From: Candidatus Izemoplasmatales bacterium
GTDB lineage: Bacteria; Bacillota_I; Bacilli_A; Izemoplasmatales; Hujiaoplasmataceae
Length of the DNA: 5,971 bases
Direction: 5' to 3'
Assembly (NCBI GenBank): GCA_028691335.1
Contig: JAQUZK010000090.1
Span: 1 to 5,971 of the forward strand
Shown piece by piece: positions 1 through 5,746 of this stretch; position 1 is the first letter of the stretch, and each line of letters begins with the position of its first letter. The notes below the pieces were generated by a model. It made no database searches. It had not been told where the DNA came from and worked only from the letters and a program-made list of their open reading frames with translations. The position numbers were made by a program, and so were the translations under genes.

Positions 1-2213
1 TTATTTCCTAGTAGTACTTTATCCAATAAATCAACATAAATATAATGAAACTTGTTAGTCTTCCAATCACAAATTAGTTTATAACATAGCTTTAAATTCT
101 TCTCTAAGATAATGTTTTCTAAATTAATTAAAATTGTTCTTGCAACTTCTCGATTGGTTCGATAATTTGCGGACTCAAATAAGACTCTATTTGAACTTGT
201 AGTTAAGGAGTTCAAATATTTTAAATCAGCGATACTTTCAAAATCTAGTGTTTGATTAAAATTAACACCAGAAATTCTAATATCCGCTTCTAATTTTGAA
301 AAATCTAGTACATCATCATTAATACGTTTTAAAACTCTTTTATCTTTCGTTTTAAGCACTAGATAAAAATTATCCATACCTTCTTTATAAGCAGAGTGAA
401 AATGACTTCTAGAAGATTCTCTAAAGATTCCATAAATTTTTTCGTAAAAATTATCATAGCGATTATAACTATAGTCTTTCATAAAATCATGATAGTTTCT
501 TAAATTAAACATAAGAATCGAACCATCGAAATTAAACCCAAAATTCACTAAATCATCAAATCTTCTATACTTATTCACATTCTCTTTTTTCTTAAAAAGT
601 CTTCCAAATAAATATATATCTAAATCATCAGTTAAAATAGAAAAATTAATCTCAATAATATCTTCTTTTTGATACTTCAAAATAATATTATCTTTTTTAA
701 CTAACTCATCTATATAGATATTTTTAATTAGATGATTTTGAAAATCTTCAAAACTAACAAAATTCCTGCTTTCAGATAACAATACTTTCGAGTATTCATT
801 TAAAAGTTCAATTTGATTATTGCGAATCAAAAAAACACCAGTTTCTTCAGTACTGTACATGGATAGAATATTTTTTAATAATTTATCATTTTTTCCATGG
901 TTATATAAATCATTAATAAGCTTTTTAAGAATCAAACAACTAATATCAAAGAATTTCTTGATATTATAAAAATCATCTTTAGCTACATAACAAACAAGAT
1001 AGCTAAAATTCTCTATTTCCTTTACAAAGATATAAGAATCATTTTCTCTTAAGAATAAATCATCTTCAAAAATAGAAAAATCATCTTTATCATAAATTTC
1101 TTTATAATTTTGATTTATCAAATTTGAAAAAATATTGTTTTTTCTTACATCAATATCTAAGGTTTTTTCTAACAAAAGACTTTTAGAAAAATGTAGAAGA
1201 TTTGCTTTTCCTGAATCTAACTTAGTGTAAACAATCTTTGAGAAGAAACTCGTATTATCCATTTTCTTAAAAACAAAATGGATAATATCTCTAATTTTTA
1301 AAAATTTTTGATTAATACTACTATCTAAAACATTTAATATATAATCATAACTATTTGTAAAAGGTGTTTTACTTACAAATAAGTCAACTAGTAGTTTTTC
1401 TAAATTAGCTAATTCATCAAACTTTCGTAATTTACTCATTAATTTTATACTTGCTTGATAAAATCTAAATCTTGATTCTTTAGATAAAACTCTTTTGATC
1501 ACATCAAAATATTTTTGATAGAAGGCATATGCATCAGATAAATTATTAAGAGCTATTTGTAAATAGATGTATCTATCTAAATATCTATACTTATTTTTAG
1601 TTTTTATAAAGAAATCTTGATATACCTCTAAAGCTTTTAAATAATTTTTTTCAGCCATTAAAAGATCTACTTCAGCTAATAAAAAAGTAGTATTATTTTT
1701 ACTAGTATCAAATTTGATAGCTTTACTATAATACTTTTTAGCTAAGTCTAAATCATTATTTTTTAATACTAACATTGAAAGCTTAAGATATTTATTAACT
1801 ATGTTTTTAGAAGAAATATCATCTCTAATACTTTCTAGTGTTGTAATAGCGTTATCAATTTCGTCTAAGCCTTCAAAACAAACAGCCAAGTAAAATTTTT
1901 GCATTAATAATTCGCTATCTTTACTAATCAAATCTTTTCTAGTTTCTAATACACCTTTTAATTTAACATAATCTTCAGTCTTAAGTAAAATTTCAACTAA
2001 TTTATTGACAATAACTAGTCGATTTTCTTTAGAAGATATAAAGGTATCTTCAAGTGGTTTTTCTAAAACATTAATTAACAAATCATACTCTTTATCGATT
2101 GTTAGAAGATTTATATACTCAAATAAAGTTGTCATATATAAAGAGGTGTCATTTTTTTGATTTGACAACATTTCTTCATAATATTTATATTCTTCAACCT
2201 TATTTAAATTCAT
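1..2213 (-). CDS. Large TPR - GAF/PAS-like - degenerate GGDEF/EAL-like protein (partial, 3' end beyond left edge)
   Basis: The frame is open from ATG at 2213 to the left edge, 737 codons with no stop, so the C-terminus is missing. Residues about 1-280 are repeated amphipathic helix pairs of TPR character (for example LDLAKKYYSKAIKFD and YLKALEVYQDFF). Residues about 290-438 look like a GAF domain, and about 450-550 like a PAS domain (GVFLIRNNQIELLNEY from 459, ending GRLFKKKENVNKY from 537, where PAS proteins join GGDEF). Residues about 552-685 fit a GGDEF fold, but the signature reads GMDNF (612-616) and the metal-binding DxD-N-F-K region reads NLRNYH (570-575). From 687, NREVARTIL...LCYKLICDW resembles the start of an EAL domain (usual LxYQPIxD), with VDL at 727-729 where EAL is expected. 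No signal peptide or membrane helix is evident, so it is probably cytoplasmic. The start is supported by AGGA 6 nt upstream (2220-2223) and overlaps the preceding gene by 14 nt. Domain calls are by eye; TPR and GGDEF/EAL ancestry are likely, GAF less certain. Function is unknown; a catalytically dead nucleotide sensor or scaffold is an inference. Confidence 0.75.
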   Translation of the reverse strand, partial: MNLNKVEEYKYYEEMLSNQKNDTSLYMTTLFEYINLLTIDKEYDLLINVLEKPLEDTFISSKENRLVIVNKLVEILLKTEDYVKLKGVLETRKDLISKDSELLMQKFYLAVCFEGLDEIDNAITTLESIRDDISSKNIVNKYLKLSMLVLKNNDLDLAKKYYSKAIKFDTSKNNTTFLLAEVDLLMAEKNYLKALEVYQDFFIKTKNKYRYLDRYIYLQIALNNLSDAYAFYQKYFDVIKRVLSKESRFRFYQASIKLMSKLRKFDELANLEKLLVDLFVSKTPFTNSYDYILNVLDSSINQKFLKIRDIIHFVFKKMDNTSFFSKIVYTKLDSGKANLLHFSKSLLLEKTLDIDVRKNNIFSNLINQNYKEIYDKDDFSIFEDDLFLRENDSYIFVKEIENFSYLVCYVAKDDFYNIKKFFDISCLILKKLINDLYNHGKNDKLLKNILSMYSTEETGVFLIRNNQIELLNEYSKVLLSESRNFVSFEDFQNHLIKNIYIDELVKKDNIILKYQKEDIIEINFSILTDDLDIYLFGRLFKKKENVNKYRRFDDLVNFGFNFDGSILMFNLRNYHDFMKDYSYNRYDNFYEKIYGIFRESSRSHFHSAYKEGMDNFYLVLKTKDKRVLKRINDDVLDFSKLEADIRISGVNFNQTLDFESIADLKYLNSLTTSSNRVLFESANYRTNREVARTILINLENIILEKNLKLCYKLICDWKTNKFHYIYVDLLDKVLLGN

Positions 2214-2718
2214 TATCTTTCCTTTTTTTAGTTAAACTTTTTAATTTATTTCCATAAACTTTATATATTAAAACACTTATTTTTTCATCATCTATGTCAA
2301 TTATTCCATAACTTGGATTTTGATGTGATCTTGAAAATGATAACGCCCCAGGGTTAACTAATATTATATCCATCACTTCTTCTAAATAAACTTGATGAGT
2401 GTGTCCAAAACAAACAATATTATACTTTTCATTATATGCTTTTTGTAATAATTTAGTTAATCCCATTTTAACATGGTAATGATGTCCGTGAGTAAAATAG
2501 ACAGAAACTCCGGAAAACGAAAAAGAAAGTTCATATGGAAACTTTGGTTCAAAAGGATAGTTTCCTTTTACTCCAATTATTCCCAAATTCGATAATTCAA
2601 ACTCTCTCATTTCAGAATCACCTAAAGAGATAATTCTATCCAAAGGTTCATGTTTTTTAATAATTCTTTCAATATTATCACGATCTCCATGATTATCACT
2701 AAAAATCAATATTTTCAT
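2200..2718 (-). CDS. yfcE: YfcE/YsnB/MJ0936-family metallophosphoesterase
   Basis: A 172-residue calcineurin-like phosphoesterase of the small single-domain YfcE/YsnB type, usual length for the family. The metal-ligand motifs are present in order: SDNH (D8, H10), GD (D34, within GDSE), KGN (N53), THGH (H77, H79) and FGHTH (H106, H108), followed by the conserved NPG at 122-124. Family members are Mn/Ni-dependent phosphodiesterases active in vitro on model substrates; the physiological substrate is not established. The third motif reads GNYP rather than the frequent GNCD, but the ligand Asn is kept. The gene begins 20 nt inside the end of the RdgB-like gene and ends 14 nt inside the next gene, so translation of the three is probably coupled. 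An AAAGGA ribosome-binding site lies 8 nt before ATG (2727-2732). An rdgB-like gene next to a ysnB-like gene also occurs in Bacillus (ysnA-ysnB, recalled, not searched), which supports a housecleaning context. Confidence 0.93.
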   Translation of the reverse strand: MKILIFSDNHGDRDNIERIIKKHEPLDRIISLGDSEMREFELSNLGIIGVKGNYPFEPKFPYELSFSFSGVSVYFTHGHHYHVKMGLTKLLQKAYNEKYNIVCFGHTHQVYLEEVMDIILVNPGALSFSRSHQNPSYGIIDIDDEKISVLIYKVYGNKLKSLTKKRKDNEFK

Positions 2719-3292
2719 ATAATATATCCTTTAAGAGCTGGTCAATAGCTTTACCTCTATGTGACAACTTCTGTTTTTCCTCTAAATCAAGTTCACCATA
2801 AGTTTTATTGGTTCCAAATACTTTAAAAATAGGATCATAACCAAACCCTTTGTTACCTACTCTTGATAAACAAATTTCACCATTTGTGATGCCTTCATAA
2901 TATCTAATATCAGCATTATTAATGTAAAGACATATGACGGTTGAAAAATATGCGCTTCTATCTACTATTCCATCAAGTTTATGAAGTAATAAATCAATAT
3001 TATCATCATCTGTATGAGATGGTGAAAATCGCTTTGATTTAATCCCTAATTCATTAGGAAGAGAATTGACTATAAGACCTGAATCATCTGCTATAACAGG
3101 CTTATTTACTATTTTAAACAAGTTGTGAGCCTTTATAAATGCATTGTCAAAAAAAGTTTCACCGGTCTCTTCGACATCATTTAGATTCAAATCAAGCAAA
3201 GAGTGAATTTCAAAACCATACTTTTCTAAAGCATTTCTATATTCTTTTATTTTACCAGTATTTTTACTAGCAATGTATATTACTTTTCCCAT
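2699..3292 (-). CDS. rdgB: RdgB/HAM1-family XTP/dITP pyrophosphatase
   Basis: A 197-residue protein of usual length for the RdgB/HAM1/YsnA family, which hydrolyses non-canonical purine triphosphates (dITP, XTP) to the monophosphate plus pyrophosphate in the cytoplasm, keeping deaminated bases out of DNA and RNA. Family motifs are present: SKNTGK at 9-14 (substrate phosphate binding), EETGETFFDNA from 41 (with the acidic residue after it in the fold), ADDSGL at 68-73 (the catalytic/metal aspartates D69 and D70), GFGYDPIF at 149-156 and SHRGKA at 177-182 (base recognition). The usual PGVYSARY stretch is changed to LGIKSKRF, a modest divergence in a loop before the central region. The Shine-Dalgarno is weak (GAGAAAG just before ATG). 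It lies 41 nt downstream of the trkA-like gene, with a hairpin between them, and its end overlaps the phosphodiesterase start, implying coupled expression. Confidence 0.95.
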   Translation of the reverse strand: MGKVIYIASKNTGKIKEYRNALEKYGFEIHSLLDLNLNDVEETGETFFDNAFIKAHNLFKIVNKPVIADDSGLIVNSLPNELGIKSKRFSPSHTDDDNIDLLLHKLDGIVDRSAYFSTVICLYINNADIRYYEGITNGEICLSRVGNKGFGYDPIFKVFGTNKTYGELDLEEKQKLSHRGKAIDQLLKDILYENIDF

Positions 3293-3312
3293 AACTTTCT
3301 CTTCTTTTAAAA

Positions 3313-3340
3313 AGGTTAAGATAATTTCTTAACTTAACCT
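3313..3340 (-). terminator. Weak intrinsic terminator or attenuator at the end of the trkA-like gene
   Basis: An 8-bp perfect inverted repeat (3313-3320 with 3333-3340, arms AGGTTAAG and CTTAACCT) with a 12-nt loop. Read on the minus strand the stem is followed directly by a short T run (3308-3313). The stem contains the trkA-like stop codon at 3334-3336. It is AT-rich, so it is more plausible as a partial terminator that reduces rdgB-operon transcription than as a complete stop. No separate promoter for the downstream genes was identified in the 41-nt gap. Confidence 0.4.
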
Positions 3341-4014
3341 AAAAATTTCTTTTGTTTTAACCATTGAGTAAATTTTTCAATCAAATCATTTCTTCCTACT
3401 AACAAAATTTCATCATCCGTTTCAAAAGGAGTTTGTGAGTTTGGAATTATAATTTGAGAATTTCTTCGAACAGCGACTATATTAACTCCAAAATTCTTTC
3501 TAATATCTAGTTCTAATAGATTTTTACCTATCATTTTTTTAGTTACTTGTGTTGAAATAAAAGAGTAATCTTGATCTAATTGTAAATATTCTAAAAAATT
3601 ACCGGAAATTAGGATAGTAGCTAGTCTTTTGCCAGTTTCTTGTTCAGGCCATACTAAATGTTCCTGATCAACACCTAATTTTTCAACTACACGTGCGTGA
3701 TATTCACTTTGAACTTTAACATAAACATCTTTAACTTCTAAATCTTTTAAAATTAAGGTTGTTAAAATTGAATTATCAACATTCATTCCTGTAGCTACAA
3801 TAACTGTGTCATAACTATTAATCCCAATCTCTTTCATCGCTTCAACATCTGTTGAATCTAAACATACTGCATTAGTAACCATCTTTGCAATTTTTTCTAT
3901 CTTATCAAAATTTTTATCAATTACTAATACATCGGCCTCTAGTTTGACCAACTCTTCGATTAATGCCAAGCCGAATCGTCCGACTCCAATAACCGCAAAA
4001 GACTTCTTTGACAT
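3334..4014 (-). CDS. trkA: TrkA/KtrA-type RCK potassium-uptake regulatory protein
   Basis: A 226-residue cytoplasmic regulator with one RCK unit, the length of KtrA/KtrC-type proteins rather than the tandem E. coli TrkA. Residues 1-138 are a Rossmann RCK_N domain: the dinucleotide-binding GVGRFG at 10-15, the acidic residue ending the second strand (D33 in VIDKN), and a strand ending VATG at 73-76. Residues about 140-220 form the RCK_C (TrkA_C) domain, ending in DDEILLVGRNDLIEKF. Such proteins form octameric rings that gate a TrkH/KtrB-type K+ channel in response to ATP/ADP or NAD(H); in Firmicutes the RCK_C of KtrA-type members also binds cyclic di-AMP. The membrane partner is not in this window. 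The start is supported by GAGGAT 6 nt upstream (4021-4026) and by a consensus promoter. The gene is divergent from the protease gene. Confidence 0.93.
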   Translation of the reverse strand: MSKKSFAVIGVGRFGLALIEELVKLEADVLVIDKNFDKIEKIAKMVTNAVCLDSTDVEAMKEIGINSYDTVIVATGMNVDNSILTTLILKDLEVKDVYVKVQSEYHARVVEKLGVDQEHLVWPEQETGKRLATILISGNFLEYLQLDQDYSFISTQVTKKMIGKNLLELDIRKNFGVNIVAVRRNSQIIIPNSQTPFETDDEILLVGRNDLIEKFTQWLKQKKFLG

Positions 4015-4045
4015 AAATAAATCCTCGCTTTCTTATACATATCTT

Positions 4046-4073
4046 ATTATACTAAAATAGTTGCCTTTGTCAA
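4046..4073 (-). promoter_or_regulatory. Sigma-A-type promoter of the trkA-like gene
   Basis: On the minus strand a perfect TTGACA (-35, 4068-4073) and a perfect TATAAT (-10, 4046-4051) are separated by 16 bp. The transcription start is expected near 4038-4040, giving a leader of about 25 nt, too short for a riboswitch. The expected promoter therefore drives trkA-like expression directly, with any regulation at initiation. Confidence 0.85.
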
Positions 4074-4105
4074 TGAACTCAAGATGTATTTAATAAAGAT
4101 TTATC

Positions 4106-4134
4106 TATACAAAAAGTATTTTTTGGTTTATAAT
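4106..4134 (+). promoter_or_regulatory. Sigma-A-type promoter of the CPBP protease gene
   Basis: A TATACA -35 (4106-4111, four of six consensus bases) and TATAAT -10 (4129-4134) are separated by 17 bp. A second overlapping TATAAT begins at 4134. Transcription would begin near 4141, leaving a leader of under 20 nt before the GTG start. The promoter diverges from the trkA-like promoter, with the two -35 boxes about 33 bp apart. Confidence 0.7.
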
Positions 4135-4145
4135 ATAATTTAAAT

Positions 4146-4161
4146 GAGGTGATATATAGTG
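4146..4161 (+). promoter_or_regulatory. Ribosome-binding site deciding a GTG start
   Basis: GAGGTGAT at 4146-4153 is a strong Shine-Dalgarno placed 5-9 nt before GTG at 4159-4161. No in-frame ATG follows until the membrane-domain region of the protein, and the frame's N-terminal 44 residues are hydrophilic and plausible, so GTG is the best start. Confidence 0.8.
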
Positions 4162-5277
4162 AACGAGCATGATGATTTATTTGATAAAAACTCCAGTTAT
4201 TCAACTGAACAATATTATCTAAATAATCAAAAACATGACAATTTTAACAATGATTTTTATGAAAAAGCTATCAATTATAGACACAACGGTTTATTAATCG
4301 CAATATATATTGCAGTACAATTATTAGTGGCATTTATTGCTGGAGTTATAATAAGCAGTCAATACACTTATCTAGACGATGCAATTGAGGATGTTCAAAT
4401 AATTAATGATATAAACTATATAGTTTATGACAACATAAACTCTGAAACAAATGAAATCGACGAGATAAACCCATTTAGAATTAATTTAAAAGGTAAATTA
4501 ATAAATAACTCTGAATATGTTATTCCAGTCTTAAGCATCAAAGTAGAGTTTTTTGATGAAGATGGTAAATCATTAGGGATTCAAATTCTTTCAAAAGATA
4601 ATTTTGGTGTAAATCAGACATATGAAATTGACGAGATATTGTATTCTTCAGTGAAGCCATATAGCATTAAAAGAGAGATTTCAGCTCAACCACCAACAAT
4701 ATTAAATGTTATTATTCAATTAGTATACGCTACTATTGTTGCAGTTTTATTCTTTATCGTTGATAAAGCTAGCTTTAAACAAGATGCGAAACTCTTTAAA
4801 ATAGACCCAAAAAGACACACAACTAGTATTTTCATCGGTTTTATCTTATTATACGCCGCAATGATTTTCGCTAATATTATCATGGAGATATTAGGAGTCA
4901 CACAAACTTCTAATAATGAGATGATTATTAGATCTCTATTTAGTTCAAATCCAATTAATTTAGGCTTATTATTCTTGATGACTGTTGTAACAGTACCTAT
5001 TGTTGAAGAAGTTGTATTTAGAAAAGCACTATTTGGTTTAATAGAACCAAAAACTAATCATATAGTCGCAATTATACTATCTGGCGCAATCTTTGCTTTC
5101 ATGCACATTCAAGGCGATTACATTCAAATGATTCCTTATACAGCTATGGGTATTGTTTTAGGATATTCATACTGGAAATCAGGAAGAAATATTTATGTAT
5201 CAATTGGAGTTCATATGTTAAATAACTTTGTCAGTTGGCTATTATATGTTTTTATGGTTTATGGAATTGTATTCTAG
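4159..5277 (+). CDS. CPBP-family (Abi/CAAX-type) intramembrane metalloprotease with extracytoplasmic domain
   Basis: A 372-residue membrane protein. Residues 1-44 are hydrophilic and Asn/Asp/Tyr-rich, ending in basic residues, consistent with a cytoplasmic N-terminus. A membrane helix spans about 45-66. Residues about 70-175 are a soluble, probably extracytoplasmic domain with a beta-sandwich character (FRINLKGKLINNSEYVIPVL then KVEFFDEDGKSLG, reminiscent of FxLYD-like domains). Further helices lie at about 181-201, 222-245, 267-287, 300-320, 325-337 and 345-370. The CPBP motifs are in order: EEVVFR with E283/E284/R288, FAFMH with H316, and H352 with N356 (HxxxN), the expected glutamate/histidine catalytic set. 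Family members cleave substrates inside or near the membrane (CAAX-type processing, bacteriocin maturation or self-immunity, regulated proteolysis). No bacteriocin or prenylated substrate is visible nearby, so the substrate is unknown. It uses a GTG start and has its own promoter and terminator, so it is probably monocistronic. Confidence 0.9.
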   Translation: MNEHDDLFDKNSSYSTEQYYLNNQKHDNFNNDFYEKAINYRHNGLLIAIYIAVQLLVAFIAGVIISSQYTYLDDAIEDVQIINDINYIVYDNINSETNEIDEINPFRINLKGKLINNSEYVIPVLSIKVEFFDEDGKSLGIQILSKDNFGVNQTYEIDEILYSSVKPYSIKREISAQPPTILNVIIQLVYATIVAVLFFIVDKASFKQDAKLFKIDPKRHTTSIFIGFILLYAAMIFANIIMEILGVTQTSNNEMIIRSLFSSNPINLGLLFLMTVVTVPIVEEVVFRKALFGLIEPKTNHIVAIILSGAIFAFMHIQGDYIQMIPYTAMGIVLGYSYWKSGRNIYVSIGVHMLNNFVSWLLYVFMVYGIVF

Positions 5278-5305
5278 GCTATTATTTTAATAGCCTTTTC
5301 TTTTT
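5276..5305 (+). terminator. Intrinsic terminator of the protease gene
   Basis: A perfect 9-bp stem (5276-5284 with 5288-5296, arms AGGCTATTA and TAATAGCCT) with a 3-nt loop is followed by TTTCTTTTT. The last two bases of the TAG stop codon lie in the stem, so the terminator abuts the coding sequence directly. Confidence 0.9.
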
Positions 5306-5321
5306 GCCTTAAAAACTTAAA

Positions 5322-5361
5322 CAAAAAGAAAAGACTTAAAAACATTTATGTTTTTAAGTCT
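5322..5361 (-). terminator. Intrinsic terminator of hup
   Basis: A 13-bp stem (5332-5344 with 5349-5361, arms AGACTTAAAAACA and its complement) with a 4-nt loop. On the minus strand it is followed by a T-rich tail (TTTTCTTTTTG, 5322-5332). On the plus strand no T run follows, so it serves the minus-strand hup gene, whose stop codon is 18 nt upstream. Confidence 0.88.
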
Positions 5362-5379
5362 ATCGTTAAAATAAATTGA

Positions 5380-5652
5380 TTAACGAACTTTTTCTTTTAA
5401 AACTTTACCAGCTTTGAAAGTAGGTGCGTTTAATGCTGGAATATGAATTGTTTCGCCTGTTCTAGGATCATGTCCAGATCTAGCCTTGCGTTGTTTAACT
5501 TCAAAAGTACCGAAACCAGTTAATACAACTTTTTCACCATTCACTAATGCTTCTTGGATTGCTAAAACAGTTGAGTTTAATGCTGCTTCAGCGTCTTTCT
5601 TTGATAATTCAGCTAGGTCAGCTATTCTTGCTACTAATTCAGATTTGTTCAT
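5380..5652 (-). CDS. hup: HU-family histone-like DNA-binding protein
   Basis: A 90-residue protein of the standard HU length. An N-terminal helical dimerisation region (MNKSELVARIADLAELSKKDAEAAL) is followed by the HU/IHF signature beginning GFGTF at 46-50, and the beta-arm with TGE (65-67) and the DNA-intercalating proline P63. The arm reads GHDPRTGE, where most HU proteins have GRNPxTGE, so the arginine/asparagine before the proline are substituted while the proline is kept. HU binds and bends DNA non-specifically as a dimer and organises the nucleoid. A very strong AGGAGG lies 8 nt before ATG (5661-5666), fitting an abundant protein. It lies downstream of der in the same direction, an order seen in simplified form here: in Bacillus der and hbs are near each other with other genes between (recalled). 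Monocistronic expression is likely, with its own promoter and terminator. Confidence 0.96.
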   Translation of the reverse strand: MNKSELVARIADLAELSKKDAEAALNSTVLAIQEALVNGEKVVLTGFGTFEVKQRKARSGHDPRTGETIHIPALNAPTFKAGKVLKEKVR

Positions 5653-5681
5653 ATTTTTTTCCTCCTTTTAAAGATATGTTC

Positions 5682-5710
5682 ATTATAAAACGTAAATGCC
5701 AAAAAAGCAA
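5682..5710 (-). promoter_or_regulatory. Sigma-A-type promoter of hup
   Basis: On the minus strand TTGCTT (-35, 5705-5710) and perfect TATAAT (-10, 5682-5687) are separated by 17 bp. It is embedded in an inverted repeat (5693-5718) whose loop is exactly the -35 region, which raises the possibility of an operator or a terminator for der in the same DNA. The leader is short and carries the strong ribosome-binding site. Confidence 0.75.
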
Positions 5711-5718
5711 GGCATTTA
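5693..5718. repeat. Inverted repeat overlapping the hup promoter
   Basis: An 8-bp perfect inverted repeat (TAAATGCC at 5693-5700 with GGCATTTA at 5711-5718) around a 10-nt loop that contains an A run and the -35 of the hup promoter. On the minus strand the hairpin is followed by CG and four T residues (CGTTTTA), so it could also act as a weak terminator for der. Either role is an inference from symmetry. Confidence 0.6.
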
Positions 5719-5746
5719 GCGAAAAAAAACAGTTTTTTCTAAAATT

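Noticed and set aside
1..3. TAA stop for the large minus-strand gene at the left edge
   Set aside because: The triplet is out of frame: codon 737 covers 5 to 3 and the next codon is cut by the edge, so the gene is open-ended here.
4015..4158. A riboswitch (for example the c-di-AMP type often found before ktr genes)
   Set aside because: The near-consensus promoters place both transcription starts within about 25 nt of the start codons, leaving no room for an aptamer.
4716..4901. A 61-residue minus-strand reading frame inside the protease gene
   Set aside because: It is antisense to a strongly supported membrane protein and has no ribosome-binding site or recognisable similarity.
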